A DNA stretch of 64,000 nt from Cheiracanthium punctorium (lineage: Eukaryota; Arthropoda; Arachnida; Araneae; Cheiracanthiidae), in assembly GCA_038373885.1 (NCBI GenBank), contig JAWZYV010018267.1, positions 186,001 through 250,000 on the forward strand, in the 5' to 3' direction. This document shows positions 1 to 11,334 of the stretch, in pieces. The notes below the pieces were generated by a model. It saw nothing but the letters and a program-made list of their open reading frames with translations. It had not been told where the DNA came from and did not search any database. Positions within the stretch are counted from its first letter, which is position 1; every line of letters starts with the position of its first letter. A program made the translations under genes and the position numbers.

Positions 1-228
1 AAACTATTTAAAATTTCTGGTGAATGATACAAATTTTAAAATATATATTAAGTTGAAGATAAAAATTAAAATACATTTCTGATAAAAAATAATTTATTAT
101 GATCTATTTCTATATGAGTTCTATAGTTTTACTTTCTGAAAGTAAAGGTATGAAGAGGTCATTTCAGTGGACCTAGTGATGACGTAAATGCTTATGTTTC
201 CAGGCATTGTAAATCTAGGAGGTGTTGG
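1..228. repeat. MITE family A, copy A1, cut by the window start
   Basis: Right-hand part of a palindromic element found seven times in the window. It matches the other copies from the internal AAACTATTTNAAATTTCTGG block through the stretch with TGATGACG half-sites to the end motif TAGGAGGTGTTGG. The left terminal repeat lies outside the window. It has no coding capacity. Confidence 0.8.
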
Positions 229-359
229 TTATATAGGGTTTTTTATTACTCTTACTACTCTTTTACATAATGAATTAAACCAAAATTATTTTTTCTTGCA
301 AAAACCACTAAATTTAATTTACCCTTAAATACTTTTCCCCCCATGGCTGTGAAACCCGC

Positions 360-1046
360 TGTGATAATTTATGTGCACTTATCAATCAGAAATGCATTTA
401 GAAGAGCCAAACAGACAATTTTTTCGTAGTTTTTTATTCGTGTAATTTGCATGCGGAACATTTTAAAACACTTGAAGTTGTGGGATAATTTATATTTTCT
501 TGGAAATTAAAAACGTGATAAATTAACATAAAAATGTCTGCTTTGCACCTAATGATCAGCTCAGAAAAAAAAGAAGAAAATGCTACATTAAAAACCGTTA
601 ATTAAAATATTTCTACACAAAGACTTCATTACTCAAAATAAATCACTTCTTAAATTTCAATAACGATCTACCGAGTTTTAAACCATTTACCTTGCAAGAA
701 AGAGATTGTAATCTAGCTCGCATCAGATATTTATTTTTTTTTTCAAAAGAGAACTCCAACTGTTGTTGAAAAGAATAAATAAAGTTTGATCATTTAGTTT
801 TGCAGGGTGAACGAATTACGTCATACACACATGCTTCCTTCTCAAATCAAGTTAATTAACGATTTTCTCATGAAGGATCAATTTTTTCTTTCGAAGTTTC
901 AACACCAAGTCTGGTAAACTGGAGAAAATATGTAATTGAAACAAAACAGGAATTGTCTTGAAAGAGAAGGAAATTACCTACATGCTTTAGAACATTCCGA
1001 TAGTAAAACAAATGTTGCATAGTAGTGGACGTGTTTGGAATGGTGT
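360..1046. repeat. Left arm of a long-range inverted pair (partner 61270-61990)
   Basis: About 0.7 kb that reappears as a diverged reverse complement near the right end of the window. Shared blocks include TTGGAATGG beside the ACGTG of GACGTGTTTGG, ATTACGTCATAC, TTAATTAACGATTTTCTCATG and AAGTGTTTTAAA. The order is kept along the whole length, with small indels. I see no open reading frame or transposon ends. It could be an old dispersed repeat or an inverted segmental duplication. Confidence 0.65.
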
Positions 1047-1059
1047 ATTAACTCATTAA

Positions 1060-1432
1060 GCGCCAAAGCTCCCATTACGGGAGCATCTATTATATATTTT
1101 TTTTCTTAAAATATTTTAACACAATTTACTAAATACACATTTTATATAAACATTTACACTATAGGGTGTGTTATATATTTTTATCGGAACAATATATTTT
1201 AATTTAATGTTTTTTTCTAATTTTTAAAAAAGTGAAATTTTGTCTTTATGACTGTCTTATATAAAACTAAAAAAAATAAAAATAAATGGTCACTTAAATG
1301 TTTCAAGTAGAATGCATATTTAAAACGAACATCTTGAACAACAACATTCTTAAAATCCTGTATGAATAGATTCCTATAAAGGAATGTTATGAACGCTTAT
1401 ATTTCTTGTTCCCACAGCGGGAGCTTTGGCGC
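1060..1432. mobile_element. Short TIR element with hairpin-bearing ends
   Basis: A 373-bp element with perfect 14-bp terminal repeats, GCGCCAAAGCTCCC at 1060-1073 and its complement at 1419-1432. Similarity runs on to about 25 bp with five differences, all transitions. Each end folds on itself: GCTCCC-N5-GGGAGC at 1068-1084 and GTTCCC-N5-GGGAGC at 1408-1424. TTAA lies immediately to the left, which would fit piggyBac-like insertion, but no TTAA follows the right end. The interior is AT-rich and non-coding. Confidence 0.7.
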
Positions 1433-1443
1433 CCTCTCACTAG

Positions 1444-2193
1444 TTAGCATTTCCAGTTACTCTGTATTGGGTTCCTGGTCATTCTGGCATTCCTGGTAAT
1501 GAGATGGCGGATTCTCTTGCCAGGTTGGGTTCTGGCTCATTTCTTGTTGGACCTGAATCGGTTCTCGGTATCTCGAGTAAATGTTACAGGGATACTGTGT
1601 TTAGCCACTTTAGCAAGCTTCAGTATTCCAGCTGGCTTAAGTGTAATGGCCAGAGGCAGGCCAAAGAGATCAATCTTGGCTTTCCTGGTGTTAGATGCAA
1701 GGAACTTCTGTGTCTCAACAGGTCCAGTCTCCATAGGGCTATTGGCCTGTTAACTGGGCACTACTGCCTTAAAAGGCATCTTAACATAATGAAGGTTGTG
1801 GATGATCCCACTTGTCGGGGTCGTCTTCTTAAGGAGGAAACTGCTTTACACATCCTCTGTGAGTGTGAGTGCTTCTCTGATTATAGGTTTGAGCATCTTG
1901 GGCGCCATGTGATTGAGCCCTGGGAGCTTCACAAAATGTCTGTTAGGTCTATGCTGATGTTCGCATCTGCTATTGGGCTCTTTTCCAAATTGCTTAAGGA
2001 TGATACAATAGACCCATGGTCGCGGTGCCTGGGCCTTTTTGGGCCTCCCCTCCAAGTCATAAGTCATTGCATTCCCAGATTGATTTTGCTACCGTTCAAC
2101 AATAAACAAATGTTTGGCACTTCGCAGGCTGGTTGTCTCGTACATTATAGTATCAACCGAGTATTTTCCGAGGAAGCTGATAAGCTGACTTAA
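1444..2193 (+). pseudogene. Non-LTR retrotransposon 3' relic: RNase H end plus C-terminal domain
   Basis: An open frame of about 250 codons runs from just after an in-frame TAG at 1441 to TAA at 2191. It starts within an RNase HI domain: residues WVPGHSGIPGNEMADSLARL carry the GHSG..GNE.AD motif, with the late catalytic Asp (AD). Next comes the block typical of the C-terminus of RNase H-bearing retrotransposons of the I/R1-like groups: LLTGHYCLKRH, a cysteine/histidine-rich stretch ending HILCECECF, then SDYRFEHLG. Reverse transcriptase, endonuclease and the RNase H N-terminus are absent, so the copy is 5'-truncated or was cut before the neighbouring TIR element arrived. No poly-A tail is evident after the stop. 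In a full element this part would degrade the RNA strand during target-primed reverse transcription. Clade assignment is an inference. Confidence 0.8.
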
Positions 2194-2310
2194 ATTTCGA
2201 AAATCGAATTATTTTAGAAGATATTAATATAAAACTGAAAAAATAAACATAATGGTTGCCAGATTTGGCATAAAATCATTCATTCCTTTGCAACAAAGCA
2301 ATTCTATGTA

Positions 2311-3519
2311 TCACGGTAAAAAAAAATTCGGAAACGTTACCCCAAAAAATGGGGCAGCTCTTGCAGTTTAAAATTGCGGAAACGTTTCCGAACCATGTTG
2401 GTAAAGTATTTAGAAACGTTTCTGCATATGTCGGAAACATATTTACTTATTTTCCTGCATTTTAGGTAAGGTTTCTGGAAAAGATGGGTAACGTTTCTGT
2501 ATATTTTGGTAAAATATTGAGTAACCTTTCCGTGTATTTTTGAAAGGTTTCCGAGAATGTTTCTGAATTAACAAGTAACCTTTCCGAGTTTTTCAGAAAA
2601 AAGTAACATGCACTAGATGAAGCGTTTCGAGTATCTTAAACTAGATGGCAGCACCAAACTCTATCGGAAGGAGCATCAGGACCATCGACCAGAATCGAAC
2701 GCTGGACCTACGCATTCGGAGGAGAGCACGGTGCCACGACGCTGCGGTTCTCTTGCCGAATTTTGCTTTAAAAGTAACTGACTGCTGCAAAAGTTATTTG
2801 TGGTACGGCTTGTTTTGGAAAATTAAAATTTTTTTGAAGTATTTTGTAAATGGAGAGAAAATACCATAATTAATAAATATAAATTAAAAATCTTAAATCT
2901 TTTTTTTTTTCACATAAATTATTTTCAGGAGATAATGTGCTGTTTTATTTAAGTATTCATCCGGCGACGTCACCTGGTGACTGGTCACAAATAAACTTCA
3001 CAGTGACCACACAGTGAAGTTACATCACTCACAAGTTACCAGACCCTTATTATCGCATGGGCAAATCGGGACTTTGCCCAGGGCCCCCAGTTTCAAATGT
3101 TGTTCTGAAATATTCTTTTATATGTCAAAATATTATGAAAAAGAAAACAAATTTTACAGATGGGGACCCCCAAATTCATCAATGCCCGGGGCCCCTGTTG
3201 GTCATAATCGGGCTGTGCAAGAAGTTACAATGTGACAGTCCTGTGATAATTGTGACCCTCTGTGACGTCACAGCGACTCTTTTGTGACCATCTGTGCTAT
3301 TAGGGAAGACGCGTTCACTGTTATCCCTCTGTCTCTTGGCACTGGCGCATGCGCGCGAAGTCCCAAATAAAGATTTTCTTTCCCCCGTAAATACTTTACC
3401 CCGAAATATGGGTTATGTTTCCGAAATCGTGAGTTCGAGTAGAGCATCGGTAGGTTACGCTATACTTTCAGAAACCTTTCCGCTGTAAGTATGTAACGTT
3501 TCTGAATTTTTTTACTGTG
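2311..3519. mobile_element. TIR element F with internal GAAACGTTTC repeats
   Basis: Ends are CACGGTAAAAAAAAATTCGG at 2312 and, inverted, a CACAGTAAAAAAATTC version ending at 3519. Both continue into GAAACGTTAC, giving TIRs of about 28 bp. TATGTA at 2305-2310 and 3520-3525 is a likely 6-bp target duplication. The left 300 bp repeat variants of GGAAACGTTTCCG about every 40-60 bp, like a subterminal binding-site array. A second, diverged inverted pair rich in GTGAC/GTCAC, each arm with a GACGTCAC block, lies inside (about 2960-3040 and 3215-3300). It flanks a GC-richer core with CCCAGGGCCCCC. No transposase is seen. Superfamily unknown. Confidence 0.65.
2674..2758 (-). repeat. tRNA-like segment inside element F
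   Basis: Read on the minus strand, this stretch resembles a decayed tRNA or tRNA-derived SINE head. A GTGGCACCGTGCTCTCC stretch is followed by TCCGAATGCGTAGGTC (anticodon-arm-like), then GCGTTCGATTCTGG, close to the RNA polymerase III B box GGTTCGANNCC. The A box is poor and the acceptor stem does not pair well, so this is not a functional tRNA gene. Confidence 0.4.
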
Positions 3520-3525
3520 TATGTA

Positions 3526-6120
3526 GAATTGCATGAAATTGACCAACATGAAGTAGAATTACATCCATTTTACGCCAAATGTAAACGTATATGAAACAAA
3601 AAACTCAAAGTGGGTTACACAAAGTTGACAATTTTCAAATAATAAGTTCTCTTAGAAAACAGAATTAGCGCGATTATTAGTTTTCCCAAAACAGAATAAC
3701 TAATTGGAATTGATTTTAAAAGCGCCATCTTGGCATTAGATACGATCTGGTAAAATGGTATCTTTCCAAGCAGGGTGAATCTAAACTGCGAGTTTCAAAA
3801 TGTTGGAACCCATTATCTTGAAAATGAAAAATAATTAAAATACAGATTATTTTAAAGCCGGTTCTGTCCAGCTGGAATGTTTGCTACATGTAGGAATATT
3901 TAGTGGCGTTAACTATGCCATTATAGCAGTTATAGTACACTTTAGATATTTGCCAGCGCGGCGAGATGAAATATTTCGTGGTGCTAAATGCGCCAATCTG
4001 GAAAGGAATATGTATATGGAAATATGGAGAACGGTTTTCCTGGAACCTTGCATGAACAGTAATTATTGGTTGTGAGCATGTGTAAATCACCACATAATCA
4101 AAAGTCGCCACTGATGGCAAGCTATCCTAGCTATTCCGTAAGTTTTTATCAAAGAAAACATATGAAGTACTATTTTCTTAGAGCTAATAATCAACTATAC
4201 ATATACGCAAGTCGCCAAATTATGAAAATTTCCCATAATTGGCTAATACGCAATTACTCCATGGATTTCACATAATTAAAAATAAAGCATAGTTTAAATT
4301 TTTATGTTCCAAGGAACATGCAAGAACCATGCAATGTGTAGCTCGGTAACATTCTATCTGATCCAACCTTTGGGTTTTGTTTTTGAAATTATGACTCTTT
4401 TACGAAAAAGCCTTATTAGGGGCAAAATATCTCATGCGAAAAGCGAATGTAGCAAATCTTGGGGTTCTTGGCCCCTAGGATTAGAAAAAAAGGTTTTATC
4501 AGTATTTGACATTTGTATATTTTAAAATCTTTATTCACTTTAAAATATATACAATATTCGCAGATAGAAGAGTAAAACATATTTCGAAATAGACTTCTAT
4601 TGTAGAGGAAAGTAGGTGCAGTAAGACAACACATATTTTTCCTAGGATTCAAATTCTCAATAATTAGAAAAGTGTACCATAATGTAGTGTACATTTATCG
4701 CAACGGATTGGAAACTAACCATTGTCGCATTTCATCTTACACGAAAGTTGCAACCATCTTTACAATCCTTAACCTCCTAGCAATTTTTCTTTCTAGTATT
4801 ACTGTTGGAAAAAACCAAGGAAACTTTTTTTATGGATTGGATCTGAAAATTAGCTTTCAATAATCAGTATAATTGTATTAATTTAAAGCTTACACTTTCT
4901 TAATTCCTTGCATGTGATGTTCTTACTTCAATTTATATATTTTATACTCAACTTTTGAGTTTGGATTTAAAAATATTCTGGATTAGAACGGTGGGGCATG
5001 TTAATTGGGGTACAGTTGGACCGTGTCCCACAGTATGCCCCAGTATTGCCACACTGTGCACCCTCTTCCTTGTTGATATAAATCATATCAAAACATATCA
5101 AGCAATAATTAAAATAATTTTAAAACTTTGTAAAAAGGTCAAATAAATATTTTTTCTTTGTTTTGTGCATTTCTATGTTCTTAATTAATTTTAAACTTCA
5201 AAAATCAGTTTTCGAGTGTGCTTACTATATAACAATAATGTTTTTAAAGAAATAAAACTGGATCACTGAAACAATTTATTTCCCAATTTTCTGTAAAACT
5301 GGGCAAATAATAAGTAGAACTGTTTTTAAAACGTATCGTCTCGGGATAAAAGAAACATTGAGTATTATCAATAAAAACACCTAAAAGTTATTACTCTCTA
5401 TTCTATTTCTAACAAGACGAAGAATATTTCTTCATTCTCTGGATATAGTTCTTCTTGATATCGTTCACGTCTAGTACCTAGCGTGACTAAAGTTTGCGCA
5501 AGTGAAGATTAAACTTCTCCATTATGTTTCTCCTTACTTTCGACTTGCCTAAATCACATAATTCTTCTCTAAGCCGCAGTCAGAGAACGATCATAAAATA
5601 CCTCGTCCCTGACATAAAATCCTACATTTTAAGGCCCAAGTGAACGCGTTATTTTCTTGTGCATATATATATATCATATATTTTATAAGACTTATTAACT
5701 TGATTATTATAAAGTTATTCTGATAAGAAATAGAAAACGTCCGTATTCTAATTGCATCCCCTCCCCAACACGATCACAATTGTTTACTCTTTTTATTGTA
5801 TTGTACTTAAAGCAAATCTAAGCAAAGGTGCCTTAGGTAGAAAAATTTATAAGGGCTTCTAATGCCAAATATCTACTGAATATCAGAAGAAAATTAAGAA
5901 GATATTTGAAAAATACGTCAAATGAAATTGAGTTAGATGACGCTTTTCATTTAAGAAAGGTTTGTCTTGTATTGATGAAGTACTGTATTTAAGCTGGATG
6001 TTTCTTTCAATGGAATCGGCATTTGTGCTCATATAAATGTCTAACCTGATAATTAAAAATTATTTTGTGCTCTTTAACAAATGTATAATCTGATAATTGA
6101 AAATTATTATATATACGTAT
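3526..6120. other. Intergenic AT-rich sequence, no gene seen
   Basis: Reading frames here are under 100 codons and show no recognisable domain or codon bias. The only structure I noted is a short GC-richer hairpin near 4990-5052, where GGGGCATGTTAATTGGGG is followed by GTCCCACAGTATGCCCC (GGGGCAT can pair with ATGCCCC). Confidence 0.5.
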
Positions 6121-6200
6121 TATATATATATATATATATATATTATATTATATATATATATATTATATTATATTATATATATATGTATATATATATTTAA
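6121..6200. repeat. TA microsatellite
   Basis: Nearly pure TA dinucleotide repeat with TATTATAT interruptions over about 70-80 bp. Confidence 0.9.
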
Positions 6201-6592
6201 AATGGATTTGGAATTAAATATCATTGATTACCATTTTTGACAGTGTTCGGAACTATACAACCCTCATATTTAAAGTATTTCAGATATTTTTAACCAATTA
6301 TATTCCTTAGGCAATTGCATGCATGCTACAATAGACCCCCTAGCATGATATTCCCCCCCCTTTGTTTGAAAAAATCAAATATATGGAACCAGCATATTTT
6401 TAAAGCTGATAGGGTCTCAGTAAAAGTGCAAACCGGAAACTCTAAAGCATGCGGAGTACAAATTTATCTGTTCAAATGAATGCATACACATTCTTGTGAG
6501 TACTTTAGAGGCAATCACATATTTCATGCGTTGTACTATTGTTACAGCGAATGAGTGGTTATTGTAAACTGTTATATATATATATATATATA

Positions 6593-6760
6593 CAGGGGCG
6601 TAGCTAAGGGGGGGTTAGGGGGGTCATAAACCCCCCCATGAGGAATTTTTTGCCATACACAATGTATATTCTTCACTACATTATCACACACACGTATACA
6701 TATATATGAGCTGTAGTAGTCGTAACCCCCCCCCCATGAAAAATTTCTGGCTACGCCCCA

Positions 6761-6761
<1 letters not shown>
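6593..6761. mobile_element. Short element I inserted in a TA repeat
   Basis: A 169-bp element with inverted ends CAGGGGCGTAGCTA and CTGGGGCGTAGCCA. Subterminal runs of G on the left and C on the right can also pair. TA microsatellite lies on both sides (6573-6592 and 6762-6795), as expected for insertion at TA, though the repeat hides any exact duplication. It is non-coding. Confidence 0.75.
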
Positions 6762-6795
<34 letters not shown>

Positions 6796-6796
<1 letters not shown>

Positions 6797-7687
6797 TGAC
6801 GAACATGCACTTGTTAGTTTATACTTATTTCTGACATCCTAATATTGAACACTTTACTTTTAGTTAAAAACAGCTTTCTAAAATTATACTTTTCATCACT
6901 TTGGACCTTATGTAAAGCTCTGCAATTATGACAGAAATCGTTCCCAGATGGCGACAAATCGTTCATTCATTATGCATTGTTATTAGAAGAATAATAATGA
7001 TATAAAAGAAAACCATTTATCAGAAAATAAAACTTAAGGGTAAGTAATGTACATTTTCTATTAACAATTCTCTAGTATCGGCATTTTTAACAGCGCTCAT
7101 TAGATACGAAGACCGGTAAGATGTTTTATGGTACCAGTACGAAGTTATAATGAGTTTCTCGTGGTTCTCTTTCTAATGTTAAATGGGATATATTGTAATA
7201 AAATAGGTTGAAAAATTCCTGTGATTTTGTTTTAAGACTTGCGTTTTGTCTTTTTAAACTAAACTTGAAGTAGTTGTCTTATTTTCATATTTTAAGCTCA
7301 TATTTAGTGCAGCAATTTTTAAATACCAATTTTTATTTAATTAATTTTATAATTTCTGTATTTAAGGGTGCATTGGTAGCATTTCTTAATATGAAACTGT
7401 AAATGGCGTTCTGGATGTGTGAAAGTGCTACTAACGGTATTTTTATGTTCTTGCTCAGATTTCAGTCCTCTAGCAGCTTACGCTCGAATGCGATCCTTAC
7501 GATTCAAATTGCAGGTATTTGTAATTTTAAGCTGTAAGGTGTAAAAAAATAGTTACATAATTATTAAATTGTTCTTTAAAGTTCTCACACCAAGCATTGT
7601 ACATCCCTAGCACTATCACTTATAGTCAAATGTAAGAAAACGCCGCACCGCATACACCTGCTCACTCACTCTATCCAACCCGCGTAT
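6796..7687. other. Intergenic AT-rich sequence
   Basis: Nothing recognised; no long frame, repeat end or RNA gene. Confidence 0.5.
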
Positions 7688-8104
7688 GTATGGAAAGCCT
7701 AATAACTGAATCTTTGACGACAACACTAGGCCTTCAATTAACATCGCCATTACAGTTTTATTTACATAAAGTTAAACTGTTTAAATTTTCTGTTGAATGC
7801 TACAGATATAAGAAAATATCTTAAGTTAAAGATAAAAATTAAAATACCTTTGTTAGACAAAACAATTCATTATGATCTATTTCCTTATCGCATTACATAA
7901 TTAGTTGTACAGTTAATAACTTGCACTTTGTAGTAAAATCAAACTTTCTATCTGAAATCGTCAATATGTTGTTACGCGTGAGTAAATTCACTGGAAATTT
8001 TAAATAGCTTTACTTCATGAAAATAAAACTGTGATGGCGTCATTTTTGAAGGCCTACTGATGACGCGAATGTTTGATGACGTTAGGCTTTCTATATCTAG
8101 AAAG
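7688..8104. mobile_element. MITE family A, copy A2
   Basis: Begins with a degraded GGAAAGCCTAATAACTG and ends GTTAGGCTTTCTATATCTAG, the family's terminal repeats. The interior has the shared blocks TTAAGTTAAAGATAAAAATT and ATTATGATCTATTTC. The TGACGTCA sites are mutated to forms such as TGGCGTCA, so this looks like an older copy. Confidence 0.8.
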
Positions 8105-8529
8105 TTTTGATCTGTCGCAGACTGTATAATTTAAGTCCCTATATAAAAAGACTTAACACCCGGCCTGATACTTTTAAATTATATTTTCTAAAATTTCTGT
8201 CTGTGGAGGATCTTAAAGTGGAAGAAGATATCGCGATTTAGCAGATTCTGTTTGTGACAATTTGTAAACGTACCGAGTGGTTGTAATTAAACTTCCCCTA
8301 TAAACGGCATCCTACAGCGCAAACGACGGAACGGAATGCAACGAAAATTTGTATATGGGCTATACACGATATGCGGTCACGGAATTTCGATAAACAAATT
8401 TTAGGTCAGAATATGTCCACTAGGTGGCGCTTTGTACGAAAATCAGCAAATTTAACAACGGAATGGCTAATTCAATATGTACAGACAATTTTGAGATTTA
8501 TTCTATTCTTTATAGTGCTTTATAGTCTA

Positions 8530-9232
8530 AGAGCCAGTTACCGCCAGACCTTCGTCATAGTATAAAAGCTGAAACTTTCTCCGCGCATACCCCCCAACAG
8601 AGGTAGGAACAATCGGCCACTATAAAGTTTGGACGATCGTGGCTTTGGCAGGTAACAGGTGGCAAACATGTGTAAAATTGCAGAAAATTTTCGTCATTTT
8701 ACAAAGCTTAATTTTTTTATATGTTCTTCTTTGCAGTACTAGAAATCTCTTTATCCCTTGCCAGACACTTTTCCATTGTGGCACCCCCGCCAGACAATCT
8801 CAAAGTCATGGAAAACTGTTGTGTTCATAAACTCCCGCGACGAAGTACGTCAAGCTGCCACAAAGTGCCAAGCACATTTTATACTGCTACTTCTGAACTT
8901 TCTTACGCGCGAACTTTCTTGCAGCGCTCTCGTAATAGAATTACGTTTTTCAAGACTTCGAGGTTGTCTGGCGGGGGTTTGCCACGATGGTAAAGTGTCT
9001 GGCAAGGGATAAAGTGATTTCTAGTACTGCGAAGAAGAACATATAAAAAAATTAATCTTTATGAAATGACGAAATTTTCTGCAATTTTATACACCTTTGC
9101 CACCTGTTACCTGCCAAAGCCACGATCATCCAAACTTTATAGTGGCCGATTGTTCCTACCTCTGTTGGGGGGTATGCGCAGAGAAAGTTTCAGCTTAATT
9201 ACTATGACGAAGGTCTGGCGGTCGCTGGCTCT
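8530..9232. mobile_element. Foldback element M with ~280-bp, nearly identical arms
   Basis: Arms 8530-8811 and 8950-9232 are reverse complements with only scattered differences. The outer ~120 bp (from CGCCAGACCTTCGTCATAGT through CAACAGAGGTAGGAACAATC to GGCAGGTAACAGGTGGCAAA) are almost perfect, far better conserved than the other palindromes here. Pairing continues loosely to a loop near 8843-8920. No protein is encoded. Transcribed, it would make a long double-stranded hairpin. The arm similarity suggests recent insertion or arm conversion. Confidence 0.85.
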
Positions 9233-9265
9233 TGCTCTATTAGTCTTTTTTAACTTATTTGGTTC

Positions 9266-9428
9266 CATGGTCGCCAACTCTCCAGATTTTTTCGGGAGAC
9301 TTCCGACCACAATTTTTTAAGAGTTTTATTTTGCATTAAATTTTTGGACCTACTGTAAACATCAATTTTTATGTAAAAGTTTGAGGTGGGAAATTTCGTG
9401 AAAAAATCGGGGAAGTTGGCAGCTGTGT
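9266..9428. mobile_element. MITE family B, copy B1
   Basis: A ~163-bp hairpin element. Left end GTCGCCAACTCTCCAGATTT and right end AAAATCGGGGAAGTTGGCAGC are family B terminal repeats. The conserved inner motif is CGGGAGACTTCCGACCAC against GGTGGGAAATTTCGTGA. It lies inside D1. Confidence 0.75.
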
Positions 9429-9617
9429 GTGTCATTTTAAAGCTGATTACAGAATTGCAAAGCGCCACCTGGTGAACATTTTTTGAACTAATATGTTTAG
9501 AAACTTCCATGAGCGCCACTCGTGCACAGTCCGCATGCCAAATTTGGGGGCAATCCGCTCACTCATTTCAGGTGTAGAATTCTGTTTATAGGGGAACTTT
9601 AATCATAACCACGCTGC

Positions 9618-11334
9618 ATATTTTAGTGATGGAGATGGGTTAAACTTAGGCCAAAGAAAAATTTGAGAAATCTAATGAAAATACGCCGCAATCGATCGAA
9701 ACAATTTTTCAATAAAATTGTGTAACAGCGACAAATTATGTACTGCTGGATTCTTATGGACTTGTTGATGCTATATTCTACACCTGTATCTGCTTCTAGA
9801 CGGAAAGCAACTCAAATTTTTTAAAGCATCCATGAACTTTGATATGCAATTCTGGGCTCAACGCATTTAACGAATGGCGTGCCCCTTCTCTTGAATTTCT
9901 GCATCTAATTTTATACTTGACACTATATTATTTTTTAAGGGTTAAAGAAAAATAGGCGCATATTTCTCTGTATGCTAAAAATAAAACTTTCGTTTTACGA
10001 GTTAATGTTACGTCACAAAGCAGTGAATCTGAGGATGCATTCATTTTACAGACTGATATTGTGCCTTTCTTTTGTTCTCCAACCTAATGAAACACATTAA
10101 TCAGCACTTACTTTAGTGGGAAAATGCACTGTAATTTCTGATTTATCACTGAAGACTTACAGCTATCAGCTCTACTGACTGTTTGAAAGATATTTGAAAA
10201 CAACATCAGCCTAAGAATGTGAACCAAAATTTGGACGCTCGCTGTTCCGAAAAATTTAGAGAATCATGAAATTACGTTCATTTTTTGTTCCTCAGTTTTC
10301 TCCTACCTACTAACCTACCCAGTAAGAAGAGGTCACATAGTTTCATAGATTTAACGTGTACGGTGTCATCGCTTATTTGAATTTGCTTTGAGATTGCAAC
10401 GTTTATCAATCAATAAATAAACGTTGCAATCTCACGGTGTATAAATATTCGAGTTCACGTCGTAAAAATTGCAACAATTGGCTGAAAATCTTATATTGCA
10501 GGTTTCACTGATAACAGCATAGCTTGCGAAGTTATCTATCAGGTTCGAGGCTATTATCCAAATAACATGACAATTTTTATCCAAATAACATGACAATATT
10601 TGAAATTAACGTGCAGGTTTTTACAACTGAGAATTTAATTTTAGGTGCTTTCATTTTACAGTTTAGTTTTCGAAGTGTTCTCGATAGTTTTCTCACACAT
10701 TGAACCCTATTCATTTTCAAAAGAGCACTATTAAATCACGTTTTCACACTTCTGGACGCTTTATGTTGTGTAAATGAACGGTTCTAAAAAGGTCCCATTT
10801 TCTTTGGGTTTTTTTTTTATATCCGTTTACACGGTAACTTTGTTCTAAAACACGAAATATATTATTCTTTAAAATGGGTTGTGCATATTTGAAATAGAAT
10901 TATGTGCGCATAAAGATTTTGCAGTGATTAACGTCATTTGGTTCTGTTTAATGTAACACGAGTACTTAAAGTACGGTTTCATACTGACATTTTAAATTTT
11001 TCACAAAGTACATAAAATGATTAACCAACCATAAATTTCGAAATGATAGTTAAAAGAATTGTTCTTTGAGGTTTCGAACGAAATGAGATCTGAAGGAATC
11101 TTTCCTGAGTTGTCATGACGTAGCAGCGTTACAATACGCAGCTGTAGCGATGAACACAAGCTGACGTTTTCTCCGCATCCGTTAACTCGCGTGATCATTT
11201 CGAGATGCTGTCTGGGAGCACGATGGTCTCAATTTGAGGAAATGACGTTTTGAGTGAAAAGGGCTGTTAGTAAAATGTTTGCACCGTAAACTGTATAACT
11301 CTTCAGCCACGACTGGTAGTGGCCTGTCTCTATG
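9618..11334. other. Intergenic sequence
   Basis: No gene or transposon end recognised. Two small features stand out: a perfect hairpin at 10389-10434, listed separately, and a ~21-bp direct repeat of TTATCCAAATAACATGACAAT at about 10555-10596. Confidence 0.5.
10389..10434. repeat. Perfect 18-bp inverted repeat
   Basis: TGAGATTGCAACGTTTAT at 10389-10406 and its exact complement at 10417-10434, separated by 10 bp. The stem contains the self-palindrome AACGTT. It is isolated: no matching ends or target duplication suggest a transposon. At this stem length it is unlikely to be a microRNA precursor by itself. Confidence 0.75.

Larger units (their letters stand above)
8273..9617. mobile_element. 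Element D1, palindromic MITE carrying nested insertions
   Basis: The outer ends match the fuller copy D2 (57820-58267): GAGTGGTTGTAATTAAACTTC on the left and GGGGAACTTTAATCATAACC on the right, next to TA. Left (8273-8529) and right (9430-9617) remnants align with the two halves of D2, including GTCCACTAGGTGGCGCTTTG and its counterpart GCAAAGCGCCACCTGGTGA. Everything between is later insertion: a foldback at 8530-9232 and a family B hairpin at 9266-9428. Confidence 0.7.

Noticed and set aside
2645..3488. Frames of 64-76 codons in element F
   Set aside because: Composition follows the TIR element and its inner palindrome; no domain.
8721..9320. Several overlapping frames of 63-90 codons
   Set aside because: They lie in the arms of foldback M and in B1 and mirror each other on the two strands; codon content follows the palindrome, not a protein.
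10389..10434. microRNA precursor
   Set aside because: An 18-bp stem with a 10-base loop is too short for a typical animal precursor.
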